From Micromonospora zingiberis (GTDB taxonomy: Bacteria > Actinomycetota > Actinomycetes > Mycobacteriales > Micromonosporaceae): 64,000 bases of DNA. Shown in pieces: positions 32,724 through 41,733 of this stretch. The stretch spans positions 124,001 through 188,000 of the forward strand of contig NZ_SJJR01000001.1 in the NCBI RefSeq assembly GCF_004331455.1, read 5' to 3'. Numbering within the stretch: position 1 is the first letter of the stretch; each line of letters opens with the position of its first letter. A program made the translations under genes and the position numbers. The notes under the pieces are model-generated. The model ran no database searches, had not been told where the DNA came from, and saw nothing but the letters and a program-made list of their open reading frames with translations.

Positions 32724-33599
32724 GTGCAGGATGTGATCGAGCCGGTCGCGCGTCTGATGGCCGGCGGTGGTGTGGTGGTGCTCAGCGGCGCCGGGTTGTC
32801 CACCGAGTCGGGGATTCCCGACTATCGGGGGGTTACTGGTGTTGCCCGCCGGCACACGCCGATGACGTATCAGACGTTCGTGGGGGACGCGCAGGCCCGC
32901 CGGAGGTACTGGGCCCGCAGTCATCTGGGGTGGCGGTTGATGGCGCGGGCGGTGCCGAACGACGGGCACCGGGCGGTGGCCCGTCTGCACGGTGGTGGCC
33001 TGGTGTCGGAGGTCATCACGCAGAACGTCGATGGTCTGCACACGGCGGCGGGTAGCCGGGACGTGGTGGAGTTGCATGGCCGTCTGGACGAGGTGGCCTG
33101 CCTGGGGTGTGGGCAGCGGACGAGTCGTCTGGATCTGGATGGGCGGTTGCGGCGGGCCAATCCGGGGTTCGCGGGGCGGGTGGCGGCGGTCAACCCGGAT
33201 GGTGACGTGGAGCTGGACGACGCCGTGGTGGCGGGTTTCCGTACCGTCGACTGCCTGGCCTGTGGGGGGATGCTCAAGCCGGATGTGGTGTTCTTCGGTG
33301 AGACGGTGCCGGCGCAGCGGGTGCGGCGGTGTTTCGCGGCGGTGGAGCGGGCGCGGGTGCTGCTGGTGTTGGGGTCGTCGTTGACGGTGCTGTCGGGGCG
33401 GCGGTTCGTGCTGCGGGCGGCGCAGCGGGGGACACCGGTGGTGATCGTCAACCAGGGGCCGACGCGGGGTGACGGGTACGCCGAGGTGCGGGTGGACGCG
33501 CCGTTGGGTCGGGTGTTGCCGGCGTTGGCCGATCGGCTTCTCGGTGTTCAGCGGGCCGTGTCGGCCGGTGGGGTGCCGGTGGTTCCGGCGGCTGGCTGA
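32724..33599 (+). CDS. Sir2-family NAD-dependent protein deacetylase
   Basis: A 291 aa sirtuin. GAGLSTESGIPDYRG binds NAD. TQNVDGLH and ELHGRLDEV carry the catalytic His region. Two zinc pairs are present (CLGC and CLAC), then GSSLTV and VIVNQGPTR. It removes acyl groups from lysines with NAD. Between the zinc pairs about 45 residues are present, a class II/SIRT4-like layout. Start GTG 32724 is uncertain; GTG 32733 lies three codons in. It is 80 bp downstream of the MerR gene. Confidence 0.9.
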   Translation: MQDVIEPVARLMAGGGVVVLSGAGLSTESGIPDYRGVTGVARRHTPMTYQTFVGDAQARRRYWARSHLGWRLMARAVPNDGHRAVARLHGGGLVSEVITQNVDGLHTAAGSRDVVELHGRLDEVACLGCGQRTSRLDLDGRLRRANPGFAGRVAAVNPDGDVELDDAVVAGFRTVDCLACGGMLKPDVVFFGETVPAQRVRRCFAAVERARVLLVLGSSLTVLSGRRFVLRAAQRGTPVVIVNQGPTRGDGYAEVRVDAPLGRVLPALADRLLGVQRAVSAGGVPVVPAAG

Positions 33600-33654
33600 C
33601 GTCGGGCCGATGCGGGGGTGCCGGGGGTTCGCTGTGCGCCGGTGGGGACGCTGG

Positions 33655-33660
33655 TAGCGT
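33655..33660 (+). promoter_or_regulatory. -10 element TAGCGT before the glycine riboswitch
   Basis: Places the transcription start a few bases before the riboswitch P1 stem at 33676. Confidence 0.45.
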
Positions 33661-33675
33661 TGATCGCGCCGGTAG

Positions 33676-33797
33676 CACCCACGTGGGAGAGACCGGCCTG
33701 GCGGGAGCCGGGTCGGCGCCGAAGGGGCAAATCCTCCCCGGAACCTCTCAGGCAAAAGGACCGCGTCGGGACAGGCACTGTGGAGCGCCCGTGGGTG
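33676..33797 (+). promoter_or_regulatory. Glycine riboswitch, single aptamer
   Basis: P1 is CACCCACG (33676-33683) with CGTGGGTG (33790-33797). Conserved glycine aptamer blocks follow in order: GGGAGAGACC (33685-33694), GCGCCGAAGGGGCAA (to 33730), CCTCTCAGGCAAAAGGACC (33744-33762) and GGACAGGCACTGTGGAG. Only about 54 nt remain before gcvP, so there is no second full aptamer. The downstream strand can form a hairpin of GGGGGAGGG (33805-33813) with 33828-33836, a likely expression platform near the start codon. It should switch on gcvP when glycine is in excess. Confidence 0.9.
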
Positions 33798-33851
33798 TGA
33801 CAGAGGGGGAGGGCCGACCTGTCGACCCCCACCCCCGCGGGAGCGCCACCC

Positions 33852-36674
33852 ATGACCGCAGAGTTCTTCGCCGACCGTCACATCGGGCCGGGCCCGGACG
33901 ACGAGCGCCGGATGTTGGAGACCGTCGGCTACGCGTCGATCGACGAGTTGATGGATGCGGCGATTCCGGAGGTGATCCGCTGGCATGGCCGGCTGGCGCT
34001 GCCGGAGCCGGCCAGTGAGCAGGACACCCTGGCGGAGTTGCGGGCCCTGGCGGCCGGTAACACGGTCGCCGTTTCGATGATCGGGTTGGGTTACCACGGT
34101 ACGCACACCCCGGCGGTGATCCGCCGCAACGTGCTGGAGAACCCGGCCTGGTACACCGCGTACACGCCGTACCAGCCGGAGATCAGTCAGGGCCGGTTGG
34201 AGGCGTTGCTGAACTTCCAGACGATGGTGTCGGAGTTGACCGGGTTGGCGACGGCCAACGCGTCGATGCTGGACGAGGGTACGGCGGCGGCCGAGGCGAT
34301 GACCTTGGCGCGGCGGGCGTCGAAGAGTGCCAGTGCGGTGTATGTGGTCGACGCGGACACGTTGCCGCAGACCATCGCGGTGCTCACCGGTCGGGCGGAG
34401 CCGCTCGGTATCGAGGTGCGGGTCGTCGACGTGGACCGGGACGAACTGCCGGCGGAGTTCTTCGGTCTGCATCTGCAGTATCCGGGGGCGTCCGGGGCGG
34501 TGCGTGACCATGCTCCGCTGGTCGGGGCCGCGCACGCCGTCGGGGCGTTGGTGACGGTCGCGGCGGATCTGCTGGCGTTGACGTTGCTGCGGCCGCCGGG
34601 GGAGGTCGGTGTCGACATCGCCGCGGGCACCACGCAACGTTTCGGGGTGCCGATGGGCTTCGGTGGGCCGCACGCCGGGTATCTGGCGGTCCGGTCGGGG
34701 CTGGAGCGGATGTTGCCGGGTCGGCTGGTCGGGGTGTCCCGGGACGTGTCGGGTGATCCGGCGTACCGGTTGGCGTTGCAGACCCGTGAGCAGCACATCC
34801 GTCGGGAGAAGGCGACCAGCAACATCTGCACCGCGCAGGTGCTGCTGGCGGTGATGGCCAGCATGTACGCCGTCTATCACGGCCCGGACGGGCTGCGGCG
34901 GATCGCCGCGCGTACGCATGCGATGGCGGCCCGGTTGGCGGCGGGGTTGCGGGCCGGTGGGGTGTCGGTGGCCGAGGTGACGTTCTTCGACACGGTGACC
35001 GCGACGGTGCCGGGTCGGGCGGCGCAGGTGGTCGCGGCGGCGGCACGGCAGGGGGTGAACCTGCGGCTGGTGGACGTCGACCGGGTGGGGATCTCCTGCG
35101 ACGAGACCACCACCGACGCGCACCTGGCTGCGGTGTGGGCGGCGTTCGGGGTGCCGGCCGTCGACGGGGAGGTGCCCGAGGCGCTGCCGGCGGGGCTGGC
35201 GCGGACCTCGGATTTCCTGACCCATCCGGTGTTCCGTAGTCACCGCTCGGAGACGGCGATGCTGCGTTATCTGCGTCGCCTGGCCGATCTGGACTACGCC
35301 CTGGACCGGGGCATGATCCCGCTCGGTTCGTGCACGATGAAACTCAACGCCACCACCGAGATGGAGCCGGTCAGCTGGGCGGAGTTCGCCCACCTGCACC
35401 CGTTCGCGCCGGCTGAGCAGACCGCCGGCTACCGGGAGATGATCTCCCAGTTGGAGGGGTGGCTGGCGGAGGTGACCGGCTATGACGCGGTCAGTGTGCA
35501 GCCCAACGCCGGTTCGCAGGGGGAGTTGGCGGGTCTGTTGGCGATCCGTGCCTATCACCGTAGCCGGGGTGAGGCGCACCGGGACGTGTGTCTGATCCCG
35601 TCGTCGGCGCACGGCACCAACGCCGCGAGCGCGGTGATGGCGGGGATGCGGGTGGTGGTGGTCGGCTGTGACGCCGACGGCAACGTCGACCTGGTCGACC
35701 TCGACGCGAAGATCGACAAGCATCGGGACGCGCTGGCGGCGATCATGGTGACGTATCCGTCGACGCACGGGGTGTACGAGACGGGCATCGCGTCGCTGTG
35801 TGCGAAGGTGCACGAGGCCGGCGGTCAGGTGTACGTCGACGGGGCGAACCTGAACGCGTTGGTGGGGTTCGCCAAGCCGGGCCGGTTCGGGGCGGACGTG
35901 TCGCACCTGAACCTGCACAAGACGTTCTGCATTCCGCACGGTGGTGGTGGGCCGGGGGTGGGTCCGGTGGCGGTGCGTGCGCACCTGGCGCCGTTCCTGC
36001 CCGGTGACCCGGCGGGGGAGCCGGTGGACGGTCGGCCGGCGATCTCGGCGGCCCGGTACGGGTCGGCGGGGATCCTGCCGATCCCGTGGGCGTACCTGCG
36101 GATGATGGGGGCCGACGGGTTGGCCCGGGCGACCGGGGTGGCGGTGCTGGCGGCCAACTACGTGGCGGCGCGGCTGCGGGGGCATTTCCCGGTGCTGTAC
36201 GCGGGCAACAAGGGCTTGGTGGCCCACGAGTGCATCCTGGATCTGCGGCCGTTGACGAAGGCGACCGGGGTGAGCGTCGACGATGTGGCCAAGCGGCTGA
36301 TCGACTACGGGTTCCACGCGCCGACGATGTCGTTCCCGGTGGCGGGGACGTTGATGGTGGAGCCGACGGAGAGTGAGGATCTGGCCGAGCTGGACCGGTT
36401 CTGCGACGCGATGATCGCCATCCGGGCGGAGATCGACGCGGTTGCCGCGGGGCAGTGGCCGGCCGACGACAACCCGCTGGTGAACGCGCCGCACACCGCG
36501 GCGATGGTCTCCGGTGACCAGTGGCCGCATCCGTATCCGCGGTCGGTGGGTGGCTACCCGGCCGGGGTGGACCGGGTGGCGAAGTACTGGCCGCCGGTGC
36601 GGCGGGTCGACGGCGGGTACGGCGACCGGAACCTGGTGTGCTCGTGTCCGTCGCCGCAGGCGTACGCGGACTGA
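33852..36674 (+). CDS. gcvP: Glycine dehydrogenase (aminomethyl-transferring), P protein
   Basis: A 940 aa PLP enzyme, full length for the family. It decarboxylates glycine and hands the aminomethyl group to lipoyl-GcvH. Conserved blocks are DRHIGP near the start, [36 protein letters not shown] and the PLP lysine in [17 protein letters not shown]. The ATG at 33852 is preceded by GGGAG and the riboswitch. gcvH is 4 kb upstream and gcvT is not in the window. A terminator follows at 36691. Confidence 0.96.
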   Translation: MTAEFFADRHIGPGPDDERRMLETVGYASIDELMDAAIPEVIRWHGRLALPEPASEQDTLAELRALAAGNTVAVSMIGLGYHGTHTPAVIRRNVLENPAWYTAYTPYQPEISQGRLEALLNFQTMVSELTGLATANASMLDEGTAAAEAMTLARRASKSASAVYVVDADTLPQTIAVLTGRAEPLGIEVRVVDVDRDELPAEFFGLHLQYPGASGAVRDHAPLVGAAHAVGALVTVAADLLALTLLRPPGEVGVDIAAGTTQRFGVPMGFGGPHAGYLAVRSGLERMLPGRLVGVSRDVSGDPAYRLALQTREQHIRREKATSNICTAQVLLAVMASMYAVYHGPDGLRRIAARTHAMAARLAAGLRAGGVSVAEVTFFDTVTATVPGRAAQVVAAAARQGVNLRLVDVDRVGISCDETTTDAHLAAVWAAFGVPAVDGEVPEALPAGLARTSDFLTHPVFRSHRSETAMLRYLRRLADLDYALDRGMIPLGSCTMKLNATTEMEPVSWAEFAHLHPFAPAEQTAGYREMISQLEGWLAEVTGYDAVSVQPNAGSQGELAGLLAIRAYHRSRGEAHRDVCLIPSSAHGTNAASAVMAGMRVVVVGCDADGNVDLVDLDAKIDKHRDALAAIMVTYPSTHGVYETGIASLCAKVHEAGGQVYVDGANLNALVGFAKPGRFGADVSHLNLHKTFCIPHGGGGPGVGPVAVRAHLAPFLPGDPAGEPVDGRPAISAARYGSAGILPIPWAYLRMMGADGLARATGVAVLAANYVAARLRGHFPVLYAGNKGLVAHECILDLRPLTKATGVSVDDVAKRLIDYGFHAPTMSFPVAGTLMVEPTESEDLAELDRFCDAMIAIRAEIDAVAAGQWPADDNPLVNAPHTAAMVSGDQWPHPYPRSVGGYPAGVDRVAKYWPPVRRVDGGYGDRNLVCSCPSPQAYAD

Positions 36675-36690
36675 GTCACGGGGTGTGCGC

Positions 36691-36714
36691 CCGGGGCGGC
36701 ACCAGCCGCCCCGG
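36691..36714 (+). terminator. 10-bp hairpin terminator after gcvP
   Basis: Perfect stem 36691-36700 with 36705-36714 and a 4-nt loop, 17 nt after the stop. Confidence 0.75.
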
Positions 36715-36802
36715 CGGTGCGCCGACCTGGGTGCGAACGGCGCCGGACCGGGGGACTAGCCTGGGGCGACGCGGGAAAAGGTCGTGACGGATCGTGATCG
36801 TT

Positions 36803-37003
36803 TCAGGCGGCGAGGGCGTGCCGGGCGGGTCCGCGGTGGGGTGCGATGCTGCTGCCGTCGGGCAGCAACTCGCCGGTGTCCTCGAAGACGATGACGCCGT
36901 TGCAGAGCAGGCTCCAGCCCTGCTCAGGAAAGCAGGCGATGGCCTTGGCGGCTTCCCGGTCGGTGGCTTCGGCGGAGGGGCAGGTGGGTTGGTGCTGGCA
37001 CAT
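36803..37003 (-). CDS. DUF5999 family small protein
   Basis: A 66 aa protein starting MCQHQPTCPSAEATDREAAK at ATG 37003, with GGAG 6 nt upstream. MCQHQP-x-CPSA, HPEQGWSLLCNG-type wording (here FPEQGWSLLCNG), VFEDTGELLPDG and the closing APHR match the DUF5999 family of Streptomyces and relatives. Function is unknown. The Cys/His pair at the N-terminus might bind a metal. An ATG at 37036 would add 11 residues that also contain Cys and His. Confidence 0.85.
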   Translation of the reverse strand: MCQHQPTCPSAEATDREAAKAIACFPEQGWSLLCNGVIVFEDTGELLPDGSSIAPHRGPARHALAA

Positions 37004-37126
37004 CGGGTTCTCCGGACTGTGGGGGCACTGTGTCATGGTTCACATGACCAGTGACGCACAGTACCAAGCGGAAGCATGCGGCATCGAGCAGATGTCCGCG
37101 TGGTGCGCGGGAAATCCACTGAACGT

Positions 37127-38308
37127 ATGAGTAACAACTACCCAGACGTCGTGGAAGCGCTCCCACGTATGGTGGTCGATCCACCGGCGGCACCCGCCGG
37201 CTGCCGCGGCCGACTCGTCGAACGCGCCCGCTGGGAATGGCGCCCCGCCGACGGCGGGGACCCCGCCGCACGCACCGAGGACTTCCTCGCCGCCCACGGC
37301 CTACCGCTGCACGACCTGACCCGCCCCGCACCCGCCCACCACCCCGACGGAGTCTGCGGCGCCGCCCTCTACGTCTCCGCCACCGCCGGCACCCTGCTCG
37401 TCGGCGGCGCCGTCGGCGCGCCCAGCCCCGCCGACCTGCCCGACATCGCGGTCGTCGTCTACGAACACACCGACACGCCGCCACCGCCCGCCGCACCGGC
37501 CGGCTGGTGGCGTGGACCGTGGACCGAGAGCTGGACCCCCCACCACCACGCCGCCGCCGTCGAGGCGGTCCGCCGGGGCATCGGCCGAGGCGAGGTGTAC
37601 CAGGTCAACCTGGTCGGCCACGCCGCCGCCCCGTACGCCGGCGACCCGCTGCCCGCCCTGGCCCGCCTCGGCCGGCTACCCGGCGCCCGCTACGGCGGGG
37701 TACTCACCGGCCCCGGCTGGGCCATCGGCTGCGCCAGCCCGGAAACCCTCATCGAAGTCCACGACGGCACCCTGACCACCCGCCCGATCAAAGGCACCCG
37801 CCCCGCCACCGCCGCCGGCCGCACCGACCTGCTCACCTCCGCCAAGGAACGCGCCGAACACATCATGATCGTCGACCTGGAACGCAACGACCTGGCGCGC
37901 ATCGCCCGCACCGGCAGCGTCCGCGTCGACGACCTGTTCGCCGTACGCCGCTGGTGCGACCTGTGGCAGGCCGAATCCACCGTCCGCGCCGAGGTCGCCG
38001 ACGGCCTCGGCCTGGCCGACCTGCTCCGCGCCGTCTGCCCCGGAGGCTCCGTCACCGGCGCCCCGAAACTCGCCGCCCTGCACCACATCGCCGCCCTGGA
38101 ACCCGTCGGCCGGGGCGCCAGCATGGGCGGCCTCGGCTGGGTCGGCCCCGGTCACCTGGACCTGGGACTGACCATCCGCACCGCCGCCGTCGACGGCGAA
38201 TCCGTCCACGTCTGGGCCGGCGGCGGCATCACCTGGGACAGCGATCCCGACGCCGAAGTCGCCGAGGCGGCAGCCAAAACCGCACCCGTCCGCGCCGCCC
38301 TCGAATGA
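37127..38308 (+). CDS. Chorismate-binding enzyme, PabB-like
   Basis: A 393 aa protein with the chorismate-utilising fold. IGRGEVYQVNLVG, CASPETLIE, RPIKGTRPA (the Lys-rich active-site block), AEHIMIVDLERNDL, and PGGSVTGAPKL with GGGITWDSDP are the PabB/TrpE signatures. It most resembles aminodeoxychorismate synthase component I (folate p-aminobenzoate). An amidotransferase partner is not adjacent. The N-terminal ~100 residues are weakly conserved. Start ATG 37127 is tentative because ATG 37169 is equally possible; neither has a clear ribosome binding site. From here the plus strand turns markedly C-rich. Confidence 0.87.
   Translation: MSNNYPDVVEALPRMVVDPPAAPAGCRGRLVERARWEWRPADGGDPAARTEDFLAAHGLPLHDLTRPAPAHHPDGVCGAALYVSATAGTLLVGGAVGAPSPADLPDIAVVVYEHTDTPPPPAAPAGWWRGPWTESWTPHHHAAAVEAVRRGIGRGEVYQVNLVGHAAAPYAGDPLPALARLGRLPGARYGGVLTGPGWAIGCASPETLIEVHDGTLTTRPIKGTRPATAAGRTDLLTSAKERAEHIMIVDLERNDLARIARTGSVRVDDLFAVRRWCDLWQAESTVRAEVADGLGLADLLRAVCPGGSVTGAPKLAALHHIAALEPVGRGASMGGLGWVGPGHLDLGLTIRTAAVDGESVHVWAGGGITWDSDPDAEVAEAAAKTAPVRAALE
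37152..37165 (+). promoter_or_regulatory. LacI/CebR-like palindrome near the pabB-like start
   Basis: TGGAAGCGCTCCCA differs by one base from the CebR operator TGGGAGCGCTCCCA known in Streptomyces. It lies inside the frame if ATG 37127 is used, or 4 bp before ATG 37169. It may be chance in GC-rich DNA. Confidence 0.3.
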
Positions 38309-38344
38309 CCACCACCAGACACCCGCCCCGCCGCCGCAACCGAC

Positions 38345-38350
38345 TAGCCT
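38345..38350 (+). promoter_or_regulatory. -10 element TAGCCT, leaderless def
   Basis: Ends 7 nt before ATG 38358; no ribosome binding site is present. Confidence 0.55.
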
Positions 38351-38357
38351 TTCCACC

Positions 38358-38864
38358 ATGACCATGCGGGACATCCGAATCATCGGCGACCCGGTGCTGC
38401 GCACCCCCAGCGAACCGATCACCAGCTTCGACGCCGACCTGCGCGCCCTGGTCACCGACCTGATGGACACCCTGCTCGGCAAACCCGGCCGTGCCGGCGT
38501 CGCCGCCCCCCAGATCGGCGTCAACGCCCAGGTCTTCGTCTACGAAGCCGACGGCCACCGCGGCCACATGATCAACCCCACCCTGGAGTTGTCCGACGAA
38601 CTACAGGACGACGACGAGGGCTGCCTGTCCATCCCCGGCCTCTACTTCCCGACCCCCCGCGCCCTGCACGCCACCGCACACGGCTTCGACCAGCACGGCG
38701 AACCCCTCACCATCGCCGGCAGCGGCTTCCTCGCCCGCGCCCTGCAACACGAAACCGACCACCTCCTCGGCCGGCTGTACGTCGACACCCTGCGCGGCGA
38801 GGTCCGCCGCCGCGCCCTACGGGAGATCCGCGCCGGACGCTTCGACTCGCCCCGCCGCGCCTGA
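38358..38864 (+). CDS. def: Peptide deformylase
   Basis: A 168 aa metalloenzyme that removes the N-formyl group from new proteins. The three catalytic motifs are present: GVAAPQIG (GxGxAAxQ), EGCLSIPG with the metal Cys, and QHETDHL (HExxH variant with both His ligands and Glu). Length is normal. It appears leaderless. Its last 48 bp overlap the convergent GNAT gene. Confidence 0.95.
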   Translation: MTMRDIRIIGDPVLRTPSEPITSFDADLRALVTDLMDTLLGKPGRAGVAAPQIGVNAQVFVYEADGHRGHMINPTLELSDELQDDDEGCLSIPGLYFPTPRALHATAHGFDQHGEPLTIAGSGFLARALQHETDHLLGRLYVDTLRGEVRRRALREIRAGRFDSPRRA

Positions 38865-39416
38865 ACGCGCCCACTGCTGCCGGGTGATCGCGTACTCCAC
38901 CTCACCCTGCTCGGCGCCCGGCAGCGGATCCGACCACGACTGGTGGAAGGTACGCACCTGGCGCATCCCCACCGCCGCCATCGTCGCCCGCGACCCGACA
39001 TTGACCGCCATCGTCTCGGCGAACACCCGCCGCAACCCGAGGTCGACGAAAGCGTGCCGGATCAACTCCCGGGCCCCCTCGCTGGCCAGCCCCCGCCGCC
39101 ACCACCGGCGCACCAGCCGGTAACCCAACTCCGCCTGCCCCGCCACCGGCCCCTGATCGGGACGCCGCGGCGGCTCCAGCAGCCACCAGCCGACGAACTC
39201 ACCGTCGAGCAGCCCCGCCCAGAACCCCAGACCCGGCACCTCACCGGCCACCGCCAACCGCCGCCGATGCGCCCCGCGCACCTCCTCGGCCGACCGCACC
39301 GGCCCCAGGAAACGCATCACCTCCGGATCCGCGTCCAACTCGACCTCACCCGGCAGATGCTCGTCAGCCAACGGCACCAACACCAGCCGGGCGGTACGCA
39401 GTCTCGCCTGAGTCAT
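38817..39416 (-). CDS. GNAT N-acetyltransferase, RimJ/RimL type
   Basis: A 199 aa acetyltransferase: RTARLVLVPLADEHL at the start, the acetyl-CoA loop region LVRRWWRRGLASEGARELIRHAF, then GLRRVFAETMAVNVGSRATMAAVGM, the layout of the Acetyltransf_3 group. Substrate unknown. It starts at ATG 39416 and runs tail-to-tail into def with a 48-bp overlap, which is unusually long. Confidence 0.85.
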   Translation of the reverse strand: MTQARLRTARLVLVPLADEHLPGEVELDADPEVMRFLGPVRSAEEVRGAHRRRLAVAGEVPGLGFWAGLLDGEFVGWWLLEPPRRPDQGPVAGQAELGYRLVRRWWRRGLASEGARELIRHAFVDLGLRRVFAETMAVNVGSRATMAAVGMRQVRTFHQSWSDPLPGAEQGEVEYAITRQQWARSGAAGRVEASGADLP

Positions 39417-39471
39417 CCGCGCATCCTGTCACCGGCCCGACGCCGGCGACCACCGGAAATCCGCGGCCGGC

Positions 39472-39962
39472 TCACCCCACGGCAGCGGTCAACTCGAACT
39501 CCCCGTAGTCGGCCACCCGGCTGAAGCCCAGCCGCTCGTACAACCGCACCGCGGCAACTGCGCACGGCCCAGCAACTCCCCGGCCGGCTCCACCGCCGCC
39601 AACCGATCCGGCGCGGTCAACGCCATCTTCAGATGTGCCCCCGACGACGCCACCCGGAACGACCCGCGCAACGCCGCCTCCACACCGGGGGACAGATGCG
39701 CCTGCAACCGCGCCGGCAACACCGGCGCCAGCTCACCCACCAGCGCCGCCAACTCCCCGACGTCCGCCGGCCGCGCCAACGCCAACAACGTCGGCGGCAA
39801 CGCGCCGTGGTACAGCAACGCCACCGCGTCCCCACGCCGAAACCACGACGTGTACGGCCAGAAGAACTCGTCCAGGTCACCCAACTGGTAGGCGTACAGC
39901 CACGGATCCCGACCCAACAGCCCCGCCAGCACCACCCGATCGTGTTCCGCACGCACCGGCAT
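39472..39962 (-). pseudogene. GNAT acetyltransferase with internal deletion and frameshift
   Basis: The gene starts at ATG 39962 and reads as the N-terminal part of a two-part actinomycete GNAT protein up to AAVEPAGELLG. There the frame runs into CGCTSGW and stops at 39489. In another frame the same region gives VRLYERLGFSRVADYGEFELTAAVG to a TGA at 39472-39474, the standard GNAT C-terminus. The ~90 residues between (acetyl-CoA binding core) are missing. Both ends point to one event, a deletion near 39545-39575 that shifted the frame. The protein cannot be active as an acetyltransferase. Confidence 0.75.
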
Positions 39963-39995
39963 CCGCCGATGATCACACAGGAGTCGATGCCCCGG

Positions 39996-40784
39996 TCAGC
40001 CGGCCAGCCACTGGTCGTACCCCAGCTTCGCCACCAAGGCCAACACCACCACCAACAGCACCCCCCGCACGAACCCGGCGCCCCGACGCAACGCCATCCG
40101 CGCCCCCACCATCGCGCCGGCGATGTTGCACACCGCCATCGCCGCACCGAGCAGCCACCACACGTGCCCGGTCACCGCGAACACCGCCAACGCCCCCGCG
40201 TTCGTGCCCGCGTTCACCACCTTCGCCATCGCCGAACCGTGCAGGAAATCCGCCCCCACCAGCGCGGTGAACGCCACCACCAGAAACGTCCCCGTGCCCG
40301 GGCCGATCAACCCGTCATAGGTGGCGATACCCACCCCGGCCACCAGCACCGCCACCACCATCCGCACCCGGGTACGCCGCTGCGGCACCGCCAACACCCC
40401 CAGCTGGGGCCGCAACACCACGAACAGCGCCACCGACAGCAGCACCACCAACACCACCGGCCGGTACGCCGACGCCGGCACCGCCCCCGCCAACGCCGCA
40501 CCCAGCCCCGCACAGACCACCGCCAAGGCACCCGCCGGCCCCGCCACCGCCCAGTCGATCTTCGTACGGCGGGCGAAGGTCACCGCCGCCGTCGACGTCC
40601 CCGCGATCGCCGCCAACTTGTTCGTCCCCAACGCGGTGGCCGGCGGCATCCCCGGCGCCGCCACCAGCAACGCCGGCAACAGCAGCAAGCCGCCACCGCC
40701 CACCACCGCATCCACCCAACCAGCCATCGCGGCAACGGCCAGCAGCGTCCCGACGGTCAACGGATCCAACTCCACGCGCCGCAT
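39996..40784 (-). CDS. TauE/SafE family membrane transporter
   Basis: A 262 aa protein with about eight membrane helices. AVVGGGGLLLLPALL and ALGTNKLAA are the TSUP family repeats near the N-terminus, and GIATYDGLIGPGTGTFLVVAF is the matching second repeat. The family moves sulfite, sulfonates or other anions out of or into cells; the substrate is not evident. The start is set at ATG 40784; the frame continues upstream to 40832 without conservation. Confidence 0.88.
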   Translation of the reverse strand: MRRVELDPLTVGTLLAVAAMAGWVDAVVGGGGLLLLPALLVAAPGMPPATALGTNKLAAIAGTSTAAVTFARRTKIDWAVAGPAGALAVVCAGLGAALAGAVPASAYRPVVLVVLLSVALFVVLRPQLGVLAVPQRRTRVRMVVAVLVAGVGIATYDGLIGPGTGTFLVVAFTALVGADFLHGSAMAKVVNAGTNAGALAVFAVTGHVWWLLGAAMAVCNIAGAMVGARMALRRGAGFVRGVLLVVVLALVAKLGYDQWLAG

Positions 40785-40828
40785 TCTGCCCAGCCCAGCA
40801 CGCCCGGCACGGCCTGCTGTGGCCAGCC

Positions 40829-40915
40829 TCACCGGCCCCGCAGCCGCCGCACCCAGATCCCGACCGCACCCACCGCCAAGAACAGCAGCATCGAACAGAA
40901 CAGACCCTTCACCAT
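40829..40915 (-). CDS. Tiny membrane protein candidate, 28 aa
   Basis: A 28-codon frame from ATG 40913-40915 to TGA 40829 gives MVKGLFCSMLLFLAVGAVGI followed by WVRRLRGR: one membrane helix with a basic tail. It lies between two genes in otherwise unexplained sequence. Small single-helix proteins of this form are often real but missed. There is no good ribosome binding site, so confidence is low. Confidence 0.35.
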   Translation of the reverse strand: MVKGLFCSMLLFLAVGAVGIWVRRLRGR

Positions 40916-40941
40916 TACCGAAACTGTGCCACCAGCGTCGC

Positions 40942-40947
40942 TAAGGT
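40942..40947 (+). promoter_or_regulatory. -10 element TAAGGT, leaderless start
   Basis: Ends 6 nt before GTG 40954. Confidence 0.55.
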
Positions 40948-40953
40948 GACACC

Positions 40954-41733
40954 GTGCGCCTGGCCACGTTCAACCTGCTACACGGACGGTCCCTGACCGA
41001 CGGACTGGTCGACCCGGACCGCCTCACCGCCGCCGTCACCGCCCTCGACGCCGACGTGCTCGCCCTGCAGGAAGTCGACCGCGACCAGAGCCGCAGCGGC
41101 AACCTCGACCTCACCGCCATCGCCGCCCGCGCCCTCGGCGCCCCCGAACACCGCTTCGCCGCCGCCGTGGTCGGCACCCCCGGCGAAGCCTTCCGCCCCC
41201 TCACCCACGACGACGACGGCCACGGCGAACCCTGCTACGGCGTCGGCCTGGTCTCCCGTCACCCCGTCACCGCCTGGCAGGTCACCCGGCTGCGCCCCGC
41301 CCCGGTACGCTCCCCGGTCTACGTGCCCGGCCCCGGCGGCGGACTGATCCTGCTCCGCGACGAACCCCGCGTCGTGCTCGCCGCCGTACTCGACACCCCA
41401 CACGGCCCACTCACCGTCGCCGCCACCCACCTGTCCTTCGTGCCCGGCTGGAACATCCGCCAACTCCGCCAGGTCGTCCGCGCCGTCCGCACCCTGCCCG
41501 CCCCACGGATCCTGCTCGGCGACCTCAACCTGCCGGCCTGGGCCGCCCGCCTGACCTCCCGCTGGCACCTGCTCGGCCGCCGACCCACCTACCCGGCCGG
41601 CGCACCCCGCGTCCAACTCGACCACGCCCTCGCCGACCGGCAACGCTTCGACCAGCTACCCCCGGTCACCGCCGTACGGACCCCCCTGTCGACCATCTCC
41701 GACCACCGGCCCCTACTGGTCGACCTCGGCTGA
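40954..41733 (+). CDS. Endonuclease/exonuclease/phosphatase family protein
   Basis: A 259 aa protein of the EEP superfamily. Markers are TFNLLHGRS, LALQEVDRDQSRSG (metal Glu), VAATHLSFVPGWN, LLGDLNLPAW and the final SDHRPLLVDL (catalytic Asp-His). It has no signal peptide, so it may act on an intracellular phosphodiester such as nucleic acid or phosphoinositide; the substrate is unknown. Its 3' end overlaps the convergent oxidoreductase gene by 21 bp. Confidence 0.88.
   Translation: MRLATFNLLHGRSLTDGLVDPDRLTAAVTALDADVLALQEVDRDQSRSGNLDLTAIAARALGAPEHRFAAAVVGTPGEAFRPLTHDDDGHGEPCYGVGLVSRHPVTAWQVTRLRPAPVRSPVYVPGPGGGLILLRDEPRVVLAAVLDTPHGPLTVAATHLSFVPGWNIRQLRQVVRAVRTLPAPRILLGDLNLPAWAARLTSRWHLLGRRPTYPAGAPRVQLDHALADRQRFDQLPPVTAVRTPLSTISDHRPLLVDLG

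Noticed and set aside
32502-36530. 1342-aa minus-strand open frame opposite the sirtuin and gcvP
   Set aside because: It is Arg/His/Pro/Gln-rich shadow sequence of well-supported plus-strand genes and includes the riboswitch.
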